Below are positions 23,164-31,897 of a stretch of DNA of 64,000 nt, piece by piece. The DNA is from Falsiroseomonas sp041690465 (lineage in GTDB: Bacteria; Pseudomonadota; Alphaproteobacteria; Acetobacterales; Acetobacteraceae). The first letter of the stretch is position 1, and every line of letters begins with the position of its first letter. The notes below the pieces were generated by a model. The model searched no databases. It was not told the origin of the DNA and saw only the letters and a program-made list of their open reading frames with translations. The translations under genes were made by a program, and so were the position numbers. The stretch is taken from positions 11,400 to 75,399 of the forward strand of contig NZ_JAWLHG010000027.1 in the NCBI RefSeq assembly GCF_041690465.1, given 5' to 3'.

Positions 23164-24311
23164 GCCAACGTGTCCTGCGCAATGTCGTCCAACAGCCCGG
23201 GAGGTGGGGGCGCCTCGCCCGCCGCCCAGGGTGGAAAGGCCGCAGCCAGTGCGGGGTCGCGCACCGCTCGCCCCAACGCCAACCCGAGCAGCGGACCAAA
23301 CTTGAAGCCATGGCCGGAGAAGCCGGACATCACCCAGGCACGACCGCCGAGCGGCTCTATCACGAAGCGCTCGCCCGGCTCCACGTCGTACCAGCAGGCG
23401 GCGGCGGAGAGCAGGCGGTAACTCTCCAGGCTGCGGATGCGACGGCGCGCCAGGTCGAGGATCGCTTCGGCCTCCGCCGCTGTTGCCTCGCGTGGGCCAT
23501 CCGGATCGGCGGTGGGGGCGAAGCGGTGATCGCCGATCTTCAGCGGCGTGCCGGCCACCGGCGGCACCGCGTAGAAGCCGCCATCCTCGGCCAGGTCCAG
23601 CAGCATCGGCGCCCCTGCCCACGCCTCCGCATGTTCAGGGGGCGGGGAGAGCCGGACCACGATCTGCCGCGTCGGCCGCACTCGCGCGGCAAGCCCCGGC
23701 ACCAGGCGCGGGCCCCAGGGGCCGGCAGCGACGACCAGCAGGTCGGCCTCCAGCTTTCCGCCACCGGCCAGCGTGACGGTGGCGCGCGCGGGATCCAGCC
23801 TCACCGCCTGGCGGCGCTCGATCGTCACGCCCCGGGCCGCCAGGAGGCGCGCGAGCATGGCCACGATGCGCCACGCCAGCAGCACGCCCCCCGAGGGCAG
23901 GTGGAAGGAGGCGGCGATACCCGCGGGCGAGAGGAAGGAGTAGCGCGAGGCGACCGCTTCGGCGGTCAGGTCCGTGACGGCATGCCCGTCGCCACGCAGT
24001 GCGGCGCGGCTTTCGGCGAGCCAACCGTCGGCCGCGTGCGCCAGGGCGAGCACGCCGGTCGGCACGTAGGGCCGCTCGCCGGCTTCCGCGAACAGCGTGC
24101 CCCAGGCGGCGAAGGCCGGGTCCACCATGCGCATGTAGCCGGCCTGCGCCCCATAGGCGTGGCGGATCAGCCGGTGGTCGTCCACCGAGGAACCGCGGGG
24201 ATTCGGGACGGGATCCTGCTCAACCACCCGCACCGCGAACCCGGCGCGCGAGAGCGCCCAGGCGGCGGAGAGCCCCATGATCCCGGCGCCAAGCACGAGA
24301 GCGGTTCGCAT
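23160..24311 (-). CDS. FAD-dependent oxidoreductase, sarcosine oxidase / N-methyltryptophan oxidase type
   Basis: 383 residues of the DAO family. N-terminal ALVLGAGIMGLSAAWALSRA binds FAD; SSVDDHRLIRHAYG is the MSOX/MTOX substrate-side block; LVVAAGPWGPRLVPG follows; the Cys in AAACWYDVEPGERFVIEP aligns with the Cys that holds FAD covalently in monomeric sarcosine oxidase; WVMSGFSGHGFKFGP closes the fold. It should oxidise an N-methyl amino acid or similar secondary amine, giving H2O2. The substrate is not decidable. It is coupled (ATGA) to the acyl-CoA dehydrogenase gene. Confidence 0.82.
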   Translation of the reverse strand: MRTALVLGAGIMGLSAAWALSRAGFAVRVVEQDPVPNPRGSSVDDHRLIRHAYGAQAGYMRMVDPAFAAWGTLFAEAGERPYVPTGVLALAHAADGWLAESRAALRGDGHAVTDLTAEAVASRYSFLSPAGIAASFHLPSGGVLLAWRIVAMLARLLAARGVTIERRQAVRLDPARATVTLAGGGKLEADLLVVAAGPWGPRLVPGLAARVRPTRQIVVRLSPPPEHAEAWAGAPMLLDLAEDGGFYAVPPVAGTPLKIGDHRFAPTADPDGPREATAAEAEAILDLARRRIRSLESYRLLSAAACWYDVEPGERFVIEPLGGRAWVMSGFSGHGFKFGPLLGLALGRAVRDPALAAAFPPWAAGEAPPPPGLLDDIAQDTLA

Positions 24312-24372
24312 GGCGGCCAGTGTCGCGCGCCGAGGCCCGCTTGGCGAGAGGCCCGGGAAAGCGGATCGGCGC

Positions 24373-24397
24373 GGAGGGGCGGCCTTACCGCCCCTCC
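24373..24397 (-). terminator. Hairpin after the H1-like gene
   Basis: A perfect 10-bp stem, GGAGGGGCGG (24373-24382) with CCGCCCCTCC (24388-24397) and a 5-base loop, begins 8 bases past the stop of the minus-strand H1-like gene. No U-tract follows, so it would be a weak intrinsic terminator or an mRNA-end stabiliser. Confidence 0.5.
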
Positions 24398-24404
24398 CGG
24401 CGGA

Positions 24405-25220
24405 TCAGTGCATCCGGCTGCGGCCAGCGCCACCGCCGCGGCCGGTCGTGCCCCGTGCGCTGGTGCTGCGCCCGGTCTTGCCGGCTGTCCCGGTGCGCCG
24501 CGTCGCCGCGGCTTTGGTGGCGCGCGGCGCCGCGGACTTCGCGCCGTTTGAGCGCGTGGTCACCTTCTTCGTGGTCCGCCCGGTGCCGGTCTTGGCCGTC
24601 TTCCGCGTCGTGCCGGCGGCCTTGCCGCGCGTGCTGGCTGCCGCCTTGCCTCGGCCAGTCGCCGCCTTGCCGCGCGTGGTCGTCGCTGCCTTGCGCGCAC
24701 CCGTCGTGGCCTTGCGCGTGCCCGTCGTGGCCTTGCGCGTGCCCGTCGTGGCTTTGCGCGTGCCCGTCGCCTTGCGCGCCGGGGCCGCTGCCTTGCGGGT
24801 TCCGGTTGCGGCCTTCCCTCGAGTCGCTGCGGCCTTCCCCCGCGTCGAAGTCGCAGCACTGCGGCCGCGCGTGGCCACGCGCGGCTTCCGAGCGCCCTTC
24901 GCGGCAGCGGCCTTGCCGGTTGCCTTGCGTGCGGTGCCGGCAGCCGGCTTTGCGCGCGTGCCCGCGGCGCTGCGCCCGCCCTTCGCCGCCGCCGTCCGGC
25001 CGGTGCCGCGCGCGGCGGTGCCGGCAGCCTTGCGGGTGCCAGTCGCCGCCTTTGCGCGCGTGCTCTTTGCGGCACTGGCGCGGGCCGGCGCGGCGCGCGT
25101 GGCAGCCGCGGCGCGGCGCGGCGGCGCGCGGCGGCGCTTCGGCTTCTCCTCCTGCGGCTGCTCGATGGCGGTGGCTTCATCTTCCGCCGGTGCCGGCATC
25201 TGCTCCGTCTCGTCGCTCAT
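24405..25220 (-). CDS. Histone H1-like alanine/lysine/arginine-rich nucleoid protein
   Basis: 271 residues. A short acidic N-terminus (SDETEQMPAPAEDEATAIEQ) is followed by about 240 residues made almost only of Ala, Lys, Arg, Thr and Gly in short motifs such as KAATGTRKA, TRGKAA and KATTGTRKATT. This matches bacterial histone H1-like or HU-tail proteins that bind DNA through disordered basic repeats. No folded domain is seen. ATG at 25220 has AAGGAGGA nine bases upstream. The middle contains near-perfect 21-bp tandem repeats. DNA compaction or stress protection is the likely role, inferred from composition. Confidence 0.75.
   Translation of the reverse strand: MSDETEQMPAPAEDEATAIEQPQEEKPKRRRAPPRRAAAATRAAPARASAAKSTRAKAATGTRKAAGTAARGTGRTAAAKGGRSAAGTRAKPAAGTARKATGKAAAAKGARKPRVATRGRSAATSTRGKAAATRGKAATGTRKAAAPARKATGTRKATTGTRKATTGTRKATTGARKAATTTRGKAATGRGKAAASTRGKAAGTTRKTAKTGTGRTTKKVTTRSNGAKSAAPRATKAAATRRTGTAGKTGRSTSARGTTGRGGGAGRSRMH
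24690..24780 (-). repeat. 21-bp tandem repeats within the H1-like gene
   Basis: About four copies of a 21-bp unit encoding the heptapeptide K-A-T-T-G-T-R lie in tandem; the central copies differ by single bases. Such repeats can expand or contract by slippage, so the tail length may vary among strains. Confidence 0.75.
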
Positions 25221-25458
25221 GCGCTGATCCTCCTTGTTCGGTTGTGAGTCCGGCGCATTGCGTGGCGCCGATGCGACCGCCACGGAACGCGTCTTCGCCA
25301 TGCGTGCATCCTGCACGCCACCGTCCCCCGGAGCCCTGGACCTTGCCGCTCGGCTGCGCTCGCCTTGCGGTCGGCTCCGCGGTGCCGCGCGCACGACAAT
25401 GCACGCGGTTGCCGAGGCGAACGTCACGTCGCGGCGATTGTTCCCGTGGAGGGACTCG

Positions 25459-26322
25459 TCAGCGCCAATGAATCATCAGTGAGCCAGCGAGCGTCTCGCC
25501 CGGCGCCAGCACATGCATCGCGCCGTGCGCGGCAGCGTCGGCGCGGTTCGCCGCATCGGGCGCGTGGCTCACCGGCTCCACAGCGAGCACCGCAGCCTGC
25601 GGCGGCGCGAAGACCTGCAGGTTCGACGCCCAGGCGCCGGCCGCGCGCAGCGCCAGCACAGCGCCATCGGGCCAGGTGATCTCCGCCGTGCCGTCCCAGC
25701 CGGCGAAGTGACCGTCGAGCGCATCAAGCGCATTCGCGCTGCCACTCAATCCGCTGCTTGGCCGCGGCGCGACCGGCAGGTTGCGCGCGTCGCGGCCGAA
25801 CGCCACGCGTGCAGCGGCGCGGAGCCGCGTGCCAGCGGGGCGCGGGAAATAGGGATGCCAGCCGACGCCCATCGGCACCGGCACCGCTGCGCCATTGGTC
25901 AACGCGATCTCGAGCGTCAGGTGGTCCGCCGCCAGCGTCGCCGTGAGCCGGGCACTGCCGGCGAAGGGCGCGCGGTCAAAGCGGCAGCCGAGCAGCGCGC
26001 GGTCCTCCCGCGCCGCGAGCACTGTCCAGGGCAGCTCGCGCAGGAAGCCGTGCAGCGCATTGTTCTCGGCAGGCCGGTTGATCGGCATGCGGTGCTCGAC
26101 ACCGGCCACCACGATGCGCCCGCCATCCAGCCGGTTGGTCCAGGGGGCCATCAGGAAGGAGCCGCGGAAGCCGGTATTCGGATCGGCGCCCGGCGGCACC
26201 GGCACCAGCAGGTCGCGCCCGGCAGCGGCCAGGCGCGCGAAGGCGGCGCCCTGTTGCGGCAGGATCACCGCTGTCGCGCCGCCGGCGCGCAACTCGACAG
26301 GCGCGCCAGCGACGAGCCTCAT
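25459..26322 (-). CDS. Aldose 1-epimerase family protein (GalM-like mutarotase)
   Basis: 287 residues of the galactose mutarotase fold. PWTNRLDGGRI (substrate Arg), NNALHGFLRELPW (catalytic His region), PMGVGWHPYFP (second His) and LAVEPVSHAPDA (catalytic Glu) are present in order. It would interconvert sugar anomers. Its TGATG overlap with the uronate dehydrogenase and its place behind a TRAP transporter suggest a hexuronate mutarotase that supplies the beta anomer used by the dehydrogenase. This substrate is inference from the operon. Confidence 0.82.
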   Translation of the reverse strand: MRLVAGAPVELRAGGATAVILPQQGAAFARLAAAGRDLLVPVPPGADPNTGFRGSFLMAPWTNRLDGGRIVVAGVEHRMPINRPAENNALHGFLRELPWTVLAAREDRALLGCRFDRAPFAGSARLTATLAADHLTLEIALTNGAAVPVPMGVGWHPYFPRPAGTRLRAAARVAFGRDARNLPVAPRPSSGLSGSANALDALDGHFAGWDGTAEITWPDGAVLALRAAGAWASNLQVFAPPQAAVLAVEPVSHAPDAANRADAAAHGAMHVLAPGETLAGSLMIHWR

Positions 26323-27161
26323 CAGCCGAGGCTGAAGGGATCGCGCGGGGAGAAGCCGCCCTTCCGCGAATACTCGATCGGGCAGTAGAAGCCGCCCTGG
26401 TAGCGCTCCTCCACCTCGCTGTCGGAGACGATGCCCTCGATCTCCTTGCGGAAGGCCTCCGCGTTGTCCTGGGGCGTCCAGCCGATGCGGTCACGATGGT
26501 CGCGCCCCCAGTAGGTGGCCGGGTTGTTCGAGGCGCCCCAGATCACCGCATGCCCGACCCGCTCCGCCTGGATGCAGCGCAGCACCAGCCGCGCAAGGTC
26601 CGGGTAGGAAAGCCAGGTCGCGAGCGCGCGCGCATTGGCCGGCTTCGGCAGGCAGGAGCCGATCCGGAGGTTGACGTTCTCCACCCCATGCTTGTCCCAG
26701 TAGAGCCTTCCCATCAGCTCCCCGTACGCCTTGGACAAGCCGTAGTAGCCGTCCGGGCGGAAGGCGCAGTCGTAGTCGAGCTTCGCTTCGTTGCCCTTCG
26801 GCCGTTCGTGGAAGCCGATGGAGTGGTTGGAGGAGGCGAAGACCACCCGGGCGCCTTCGCGCCGTGCCGCCTCGTAGATGTGGTACACGCCGCGGAGATT
26901 CGGGCCGAGCACCATCTCGAACGGGTTCTCCGTCGCGATGCCGCCGAAATGCAGGATGGTCGAGCAGCCCTCCGCCTGGCGTACGATGGCCAGCCCTTCG
27001 TTCAGGTCGGCCCGCACGAAGCTCGCGCCTTTGGGCAGCGGGTCGGGGAAGGGCTGGATATCGGTCAGCCGGAGCGTGAAGCCGGCGGTGCCGAGCTCGC
27101 GCGCCAGCATCCGGCCGAGCGCGCCGGACGCGCCGGTGAGCAGGATGGGCTTCTGGTCCAT
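26322..27161 (-). CDS. udh: Uronate dehydrogenase (NAD-dependent, SDR superfamily)
   Basis: 279 residues. Rossmann motif LLTGASGALGRMLARELG, D-I at LRLTDIQPFPD (NAD preference), VVFASSNHSIGFHER and the YGLSKAYGELMGRLY catalytic Tyr-x3-Lys, with the family-specific NLRIGSCLPKPANARALATW. Udh oxidises D-glucuronate or D-galacturonate to the aldarolactone, the first step of oxidative uronate use. Start ATG at 27161 follows GAGAGGAACC. It lies 23 bases after the TRAP large-subunit stop, so import and first oxidation are in one operon. Confidence 0.87.
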   Translation of the reverse strand: MDQKPILLTGASGALGRMLARELGTAGFTLRLTDIQPFPDPLPKGASFVRADLNEGLAIVRQAEGCSTILHFGGIATENPFEMVLGPNLRGVYHIYEAARREGARVVFASSNHSIGFHERPKGNEAKLDYDCAFRPDGYYGLSKAYGELMGRLYWDKHGVENVNLRIGSCLPKPANARALATWLSYPDLARLVLRCIQAERVGHAVIWGASNNPATYWGRDHRDRIGWTPQDNAEAFRKEIEGIVSDSEVEERYQGGFYCPIEYSRKGGFSPRDPFSLG

Positions 27162-27184
27162 GGCAGGTTCCTCTCGATGAGCTC

Positions 27185-28483
27185 TCACGTCCCGTAGCCG
27201 AGCAGCAGCCGCGGCAGGGTGAGCGAGACCTCGGGCACGTAGGTGGTGAGCAGCAGCGCAACCAGGATGGCGCCCCAGAAGGGCCAGATGGTGCGCATCA
27301 CCTCCTCCATCCTGATCCGCCCGATGGCACAGCCGACGAACAGCACCGCGCCGACCGGGGGAGTGGTGAGGCCGAGGCCGAGGTTCATCATCATCACCAT
27401 GCCGAACTGCACCGGGTCCACGCCGATGGCGGTGACGACCGGCAGGAAGATCGGCGTGGTGATCAGGATCAGCGCCGCCATGTCCATCACCGCGCCGAGC
27501 AGCAGCAGGCAGACATTGATCATCAGCAGGATGACAACCGGATTATCGCTGATCGCGAGCATCGCATCCGTCAGGTGCTCCGGCAGCCGGTAAAGCGCGA
27601 GCAGGTAGGCGAAGGCGGTTGCCGTGCCGACCAGCAGGAACACCACCGCCGATGTCCGCACGCTGGCCGCCACCGCCACCTTGAAGTCCCTCCAGGAGAG
27701 GGCGCGATAGACCAGGATGGTGACGGCCAGCGCCCAGATGGTGCCGAAGGCCGCACTCTCGGTCACCGTGAAGACGCCGGACAGCACGCCGCCCAGGATG
27801 ATGATGGCGGTGAACAGGCCGGGCAGCGCGTCCACGAAGGTCCAGGCCAGGTGCCGGAAGCCCCTCCAGCCATCCGCGGGATAGCCGCGGCGAACTGCCA
27901 TCACATAGGCGGCGATGCCGAGGAAGGTGCACATCATCAGGCCCGGCACGATGCCGGCGATGAACAGCGCGCTGACCGAGATGCCGCCGCCCGCCGCCAG
28001 CGAATAGAGGATCATGTTGTGCGAGGGTGGGATCAGGATTCCGGCGATGGACGATGTGACGGTCAGGCCCACCGCATAGTCCACCCCGTAGCCTTTCGCC
28101 TTCATGGCCGGGATCAGGATAGTGCCGGTCGCCGAGGTGTCGGCCACCGCCGAGCCCGAGATGCCGCCGAACAGCATGGAGGTGGAGACATCCACCATGC
28201 CGAGCCCGCCGCGCATCCAGCCGACGCAGGCCGAGGCGAGCGCGACCAGCCGCCGCGCGATGCCGCCATGCAGCATCAACTCGCCGGCGAAGATGAAGAA
28301 CGGGATCGCCAGCAGCGAGAAGATGCTCATCCCGGAGGCCATCTGCTGGAACCCGACGGCCGGGTTCAGCCCCTCCCAGAAGAAGCCGGCGAGCGCCGCG
28401 ATGCCGAGGGTGAAGGCCACCGGCACACCGGCCACGACGCCGAGGACGAAGACCCCGATGATCAGCAGAAGGCCGAATTCCAC
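27185..28483 (-). CDS. dctM: TRAP transporter large permease, DctM
   Basis: 432 residues with about twelve membrane helices. FFIFAGELMLHGGIARRLV, GGLGMVDVSTSMLFGGISGSAVADTSA (substrate/Na+ region), GILIPPSHNMILY and LGLTTPPVGAVLFVG are the DctM signatures. Start GTG at 28483, 5 bases after the dctQ stop with GGAG upstream; the frame is open further up but overlaps dctQ. It forms the Na+-coupled inner-membrane transporter with DctQ and takes substrate from DctP. Confidence 0.9.
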   Translation of the reverse strand: MEFGLLLIIGVFVLGVVAGVPVAFTLGIAALAGFFWEGLNPAVGFQQMASGMSIFSLLAIPFFIFAGELMLHGGIARRLVALASACVGWMRGGLGMVDVSTSMLFGGISGSAVADTSATGTILIPAMKAKGYGVDYAVGLTVTSSIAGILIPPSHNMILYSLAAGGGISVSALFIAGIVPGLMMCTFLGIAAYVMAVRRGYPADGWRGFRHLAWTFVDALPGLFTAIIILGGVLSGVFTVTESAAFGTIWALAVTILVYRALSWRDFKVAVAASVRTSAVVFLLVGTATAFAYLLALYRLPEHLTDAMLAISDNPVVILLMINVCLLLLGAVMDMAALILITTPIFLPVVTAIGVDPVQFGMVMMMNLGLGLTTPPVGAVLFVGCAIGRIRMEEVMRTIWPFWGAILVALLLTTYVPEVSLTLPRLLLGYGT

Positions 28484-28488
28484 CCGCG

Positions 28489-29004
28489 CTACTCCAGGAA
28501 GGCGGCCCTGATGCCGCGCTGCTCGGGGCCTTCCTTGCGGAGGATGTCGAGCAGCACCTGCTCGATGGCGAAGAGGGTGATCAGCCCGCCGCAGACCAGC
28601 AGCGGCACATAGGTCCAGCCCTGGCTGATGCCGAGCAGCGGGATCTTGAATGTCCAGACCATGTCCACGAGTTCGCGCGAATAGGTCATCATGGCCAGGC
28701 CGAACAGGCCCACCAGCGTGTCGCAGCCCACGGCGATCCAGCGCTGGGCCGCCATCGGCAGCGCCTCGCGGAAGCCCAGGACCGAAAGGTGGAAGCGCTC
28801 CCGCACGCCCACGGCAGCGACCGGCAGCGCGATGCACAGGATGGCGAGGGTGGCGCCGCGCTCCACCCAGGTGGGCGTGTCGTTCAGCACGTAACGGCCG
28901 AATACCAGCCAGCCCATCATCGCGACCAGCCCGACCAGGGCGGCACCGGCGGCGACGATGACCAGGCGACAGAACAGGTCGAGCACGCGGGAGAAGTGGG
29001 CCAT
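28489..29004 (-). CDS. dctQ: TRAP transporter small permease, DctQ
   Basis: 171 residues with four membrane helices. GRYVLNDTPTWVERGATLAI is the DctQ block (VLN-T--W-EE-A), and the C-terminal helix GWTYVPLLVCGGLITLFAIE is typical. ATG at 29004 is preferred over an upstream in-frame start at 29031. It lies between dctP and dctM, separated from dctP by a hairpin. Confidence 0.86.
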   Translation of the reverse strand: MAHFSRVLDLFCRLVIVAAGAALVGLVAMMGWLVFGRYVLNDTPTWVERGATLAILCIALPVAAVGVRERFHLSVLGFREALPMAAQRWIAVGCDTLVGLFGLAMMTYSRELVDMVWTFKIPLLGISQGWTYVPLLVCGGLITLFAIEQVLLDILRKEGPEQRGIRAAFLE

Positions 29005-29030
29005 ATGGCTGGTTCCGTACCTGGCCCCCA

Positions 29031-29071
29031 CCCCGAACCCTCCCCCCGCAAGCAGGGGGAGGGAGCAGGGG
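29031..29071 (-). repeat. Hairpin in the dctP-dctQ intergenic gap
   Basis: CCCTCCCCC (29038-29046) pairs with GGGGGAGGG (29055-29063), and an outer CCCC (31-34) can pair with GGGG (68-71). Such structures between a binding-protein gene and its permease genes often protect the upstream mRNA and raise binding-protein output; that role is inferred. Confidence 0.55.
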
Positions 29072-29085
29072 CACTCCCGAGCTGC

Positions 29086-30072
29086 CTACTGAAGGTCGCG
29101 GATGCGCTGCACCATCGTCGCGAGGCGCGGGTTGTTGCCGGTGTACTTCTGGTAGACCGGCGCCATCAGTTCGGACCAGGGGCGCCGATCGGCGATCTCG
29201 ATCACCGTCACGCCCGCCTGCTCGACGCGGCGGCGGGAGACCTGCTCGCGCTCCGCCCAGAGCTGGCGCTGGAACACCGCGCTCTCGCGCGCCGCATCGC
29301 GCAGGATGTTGCGCTCCTGCTCGTTCAGCCGGCGCCAGCGCTGGATGCCGACCGCCAGCACCTCAGGCACGTTGGAGTGCTGGGTGTCGGTGTAGTAGCG
29401 CGCGACCTCGAAGTGGCGGGTGCTCTCGTAGGAGGGCCAGTTGTTCTCGGCGCCGTCGATCACGCCGGACTGCAGGGAGGTGAATACCTCGCCGAAGGGG
29501 AGCGGCGTCGGGTTCGCACCCATCGCGCGCATCAGGTCGATCCAGAGGTCCGAGGTCTGCACCCGGATCTTCATGCCGCGGACATCGGCCGGGGTGCGGA
29601 CCGGCCGCGTCGTGTAGAGGCTGCGCGCACCGGCATCGTACCAGGCCAGCGCGATGATGCCGATGGCTTCCAGGTCGCGGGAGATCTCCTCGCCGGCGAT
29701 GCCGTCGATGGCGCGCTGCATGTGCGCGACGTCACGGAACAGGAAGGGCAGTGTCACCACCTGCGTGGATGGCGCCAGGTTGTTGAAGGGCGAGAGGTTG
29801 AAATTGGCGAAATCGATCGATCCCAGGCGCATCTGCTGGATCGCCTCGTCCTGCTGGCCAAGTTGCGCCGAGTGGTAGGTCCGCATGCGGATCCGGTTGT
29901 TGGTCCGCTGCGCCACCAGTTCGCCGAAACGGTCCATGCCACGGCCGTTCGGGTAATCGGCGGCGTGGATGTTCCAGCCGCGCCATTCCTGGGCTTGGCC
30001 GGGACTTGCGGCCCAGGGAAGCAAGGCGGCGGCGGCCAGGGCCGCGGCACGCATGACGCGTGTGATCTTCAT
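29086..30072 (-). CDS. dctP: TRAP transporter substrate-binding protein, DctP
   Basis: 328 residues. Signal peptide about 1-27 ending GQAQ. DctP blocks: MDRFGELVAQRTNNRIRMR, GSIDFANFNLSPFNNLAP, VRTPADVRGMKIRVQTSDLW (the substrate Arg), ANPTPLPFGEVFTSLQSGVIDGAENN. The RVQ-Arg that binds the carboxylate is present, so an organic acid is expected. With uronate dehydrogenase and a mutarotase downstream, a hexuronate is the best guess. ATG at 30072 follows GGGAGGGAACC. It is the first gene of the operon. Confidence 0.9.
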   Translation of the reverse strand: MKITRVMRAAALAAAALLPWAASPGQAQEWRGWNIHAADYPNGRGMDRFGELVAQRTNNRIRMRTYHSAQLGQQDEAIQQMRLGSIDFANFNLSPFNNLAPSTQVVTLPFLFRDVAHMQRAIDGIAGEEISRDLEAIGIIALAWYDAGARSLYTTRPVRTPADVRGMKIRVQTSDLWIDLMRAMGANPTPLPFGEVFTSLQSGVIDGAENNWPSYESTRHFEVARYYTDTQHSNVPEVLAVGIQRWRRLNEQERNILRDAARESAVFQRQLWAEREQVSRRRVEQAGVTVIEIADRRPWSELMAPVYQKYTGNNPRLATMVQRIRDLQ

Positions 30073-30120
30073 CGTGGTTCCCTCCCAACCGGCGCGTTGG
30101 GCAGCCGGGTTGCGGCCGCC

Positions 30121-30151
30121 ATCATACGGGCCCGATCGCGCGCCCTGTCAA
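30121..30151 (-). promoter_or_regulatory. Putative sigma-70 promoter of the TRAP/uronate operon
   Basis: On the minus strand TTGACA (30151-30146) and TATGAT (30126-30121) are near-consensus hexamers, separated by 19 bases, which is longer than ideal. They lie about 50 bases before the dctP ATG. The remaining gap (30152-30441) holds only a possible small ORF and no other signal I recognise. Confidence 0.55.
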
Positions 30152-30221
30152 ATCGCCGTCGGCACGGAACCCGGGCACCCGGCCTGCGCTCCCCGCCTCA
30201 TTGCAGTGAGGGGTGGGTTGG

Positions 30222-30377
30222 ATGGAAGGCGAAGGCGAGGCGGGCAAGGTAGAGATGCCCGAGGTGCCGCTCGTTCCGGCAGCGGCGGTCGGGTTCCTGC
30301 TGTACCCATGGGCGGTGCAACTTGTGCTCGCGAACCCGCCCGCGAACGACCCCGGATCCAAGCCGGCGCCGGGCTGA
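30222..30377 (+). CDS. Possible 51-residue small protein
   Basis: An ORF in the 369-base gap before the amidase. It begins MEGEGEAGKVEMPEVP, has one hydrophobic stretch (AAAVGFLLYPWAVQLVLA) and a Pro/Gly-rich end. GAGGGG lies 9-14 bases before the ATG. No family is recognised; composition resembles a small membrane protein, but a chance ORF in GC-rich DNA is equally possible. Confidence 0.25.
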   Translation: MEGEGEAGKVEMPEVPLVPAAAVGFLLYPWAVQLVLANPPANDPGSKPAPG

Positions 30378-30441
30378 CCCCGCTTGCGGCCACGCGACGG
30401 GCCGCGCAGCATCGGCGCATAGCTGCGCCGGATGCCGATCC

Positions 30442-31791
30442 ATGCCCTTTCCGACCATCGCCCAAGCGGCCGACGACCTCGCCGCCGGCCGCCTCACCGC
30501 CACGACCCTGGTGGAGGAGGCGCTGGCGCGTATCGCCGATCCGCAAGGTGAAGGCGCGCGCGCCTTCATCGCAGTGCAGGGCGAACAGGTGCGCGCGGCG
30601 GCAAGTGCCATGGATATGCTGCGCGCCGCCGGACGCGCACCGAGCCCCTGGGCCGGCATCCCGATCACCATCAAGGATCTCTATGATCAGGCCGGCCAGG
30701 TAACCCGCGCCGGCTCCGTCGCGCTCGCGGATGCGGCACCCGCAGCGGCCACTGCGCCGGCCGTCGCCCGGCTGGAGCACGCCGGATTCGTGGTGCTCGG
30801 GCGCACCAACATGACGGAATTCGCCTTCTCCGGCCTCGGCGTGAACCCGCATTTCGGCACGCCGCGCTCGCCCTGGGATCGAGCCACGGGACGCCTGCCG
30901 GGCGGCTCCTCCGCCGGCGCGGCGGTCGCCACGGCAGACGGGATGGGCTTCGCCGGGCTGGGTTCCGACACCGGCGGCTCCTGCCGGATCCCGGCCGCAC
31001 TGTGCGGCATCGTCGGCTGGAAGCCGACGGCCAGCCGCGTGCCGCTGGCTGGCGCCTTGCCTCTCTCCTTCACGCTGGACAGCCTCGGCCCGCTGGCGCG
31101 CTCGGTCGGTTGCTGCGCGCTGCTGGACAGCCTGATGGCCGGGGAGGACCCTTGGTCCCCGGGCCTGCCGCTGCCGGTCGCGGGCCTGAAGCTCGGCGTG
31201 CTGCAGGGCTATGTGACGGAAGGCTGGGAGCCTGCGGTCGCCACCGCCTTCGAGCGCGCGCTGGCGCGGCTTTCCGCCGCCGGCGCGCGCATCGAGAAGC
31301 TGGACGTGCCGGAACTGGCGGAAATCCCCAGTGCCAATGCCACCGGCGGCTTTGCCGCGAGCGAGGCCTGGGCGTGGCACCGCCCCCTGTTGGCGCACCG
31401 GCGCGACGCCTACGACCCGCGCATCCTCGCCCGCATCCTGCGCGGCGAACGCATGTCGGCGGCCGAGTACATCGAACTGACGCAGGCGCGCACGCGCATC
31501 ATCGCCGCGGTCGCGCGCCGCACCGCGCACTTTGACGCCGTGGTGACGCCGACCTGCCCGCTGACGCCGCCCGCCATCGCCGCGGTGGAGGAGGAAACCG
31601 AATACAACCGCATCAACCTGCTGCTGCTGCGCAACACCAGCGTGGCCAATTTCCTCGACCGCTGCTCGATCAGCCTGCCCTGCCATGCGCCCGGCGAGGC
31701 GCCCGTCGGTTTCATGCTGATGGGTGAACGAATGGGCGACGCGAAGCTGCTGACGATTGCCCGGGCTATGGAAGCGGTTTTGGCGGCGTAG
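30442..31791 (+). CDS. Amidase (GatA/amidase signature family)
   Basis: 449 residues. The Ser-cisSer-Lys triad regions are intact: PITIKDLYDQAG (Lys), RLPGGSSAGAAVATA (cis-Ser) and GLGSDTGGSCRIPAALCG (nucleophile Ser). It hydrolyses an amide; length and sequence fit general amidases rather than GatA of the Glu-tRNA amidotransferase, and gatB/gatC are not adjacent. The ATG at 30442 begins right at the family N-terminus (FPTIAQAADDLAAG). It stands alone on the plus strand, so the substrate is unknown. Confidence 0.85.
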   Translation: MPFPTIAQAADDLAAGRLTATTLVEEALARIADPQGEGARAFIAVQGEQVRAAASAMDMLRAAGRAPSPWAGIPITIKDLYDQAGQVTRAGSVALADAAPAAATAPAVARLEHAGFVVLGRTNMTEFAFSGLGVNPHFGTPRSPWDRATGRLPGGSSAGAAVATADGMGFAGLGSDTGGSCRIPAALCGIVGWKPTASRVPLAGALPLSFTLDSLGPLARSVGCCALLDSLMAGEDPWSPGLPLPVAGLKLGVLQGYVTEGWEPAVATAFERALARLSAAGARIEKLDVPELAEIPSANATGGFAASEAWAWHRPLLAHRRDAYDPRILARILRGERMSAAEYIELTQARTRIIAAVARRTAHFDAVVTPTCPLTPPAIAAVEEETEYNRINLLLLRNTSVANFLDRCSISLPCHAPGEAPVGFMLMGERMGDAKLLTIARAMEAVLAA

Positions 31792-31795
31792 CTAC

Positions 31796-31897
31796 TCAGG
31801 CCGGCTCGCTCTCCTCCTCCGGGCGTCGGCGCGGCCGCACAACCAGCGCGGCCACCCAGCAGGCGAGCAGGATAAGAGCCAAGCGCAGCACATCCAT
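31796..31897 (-). CDS. 33-residue single-pass membrane microprotein
   Basis: The ORF reads a hydrophobic helix (DVLRLALILLACWVAALVV) followed by a basic run (RPRRRP) and an acidic tail (EEESEPA). GGAGG lies 9-13 bases upstream of the ATG, a good spacing. It is on the minus strand 78 bases past the end of the ltnD-type gene, convergent with the amidase gene (stops 4 bases apart). A helix plus positive-inside charge pattern supports a real membrane peptide. Function unknown. Confidence 0.5.
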   Translation of the reverse strand: MDVLRLALILLACWVAALVVRPRRRPEEESEPA

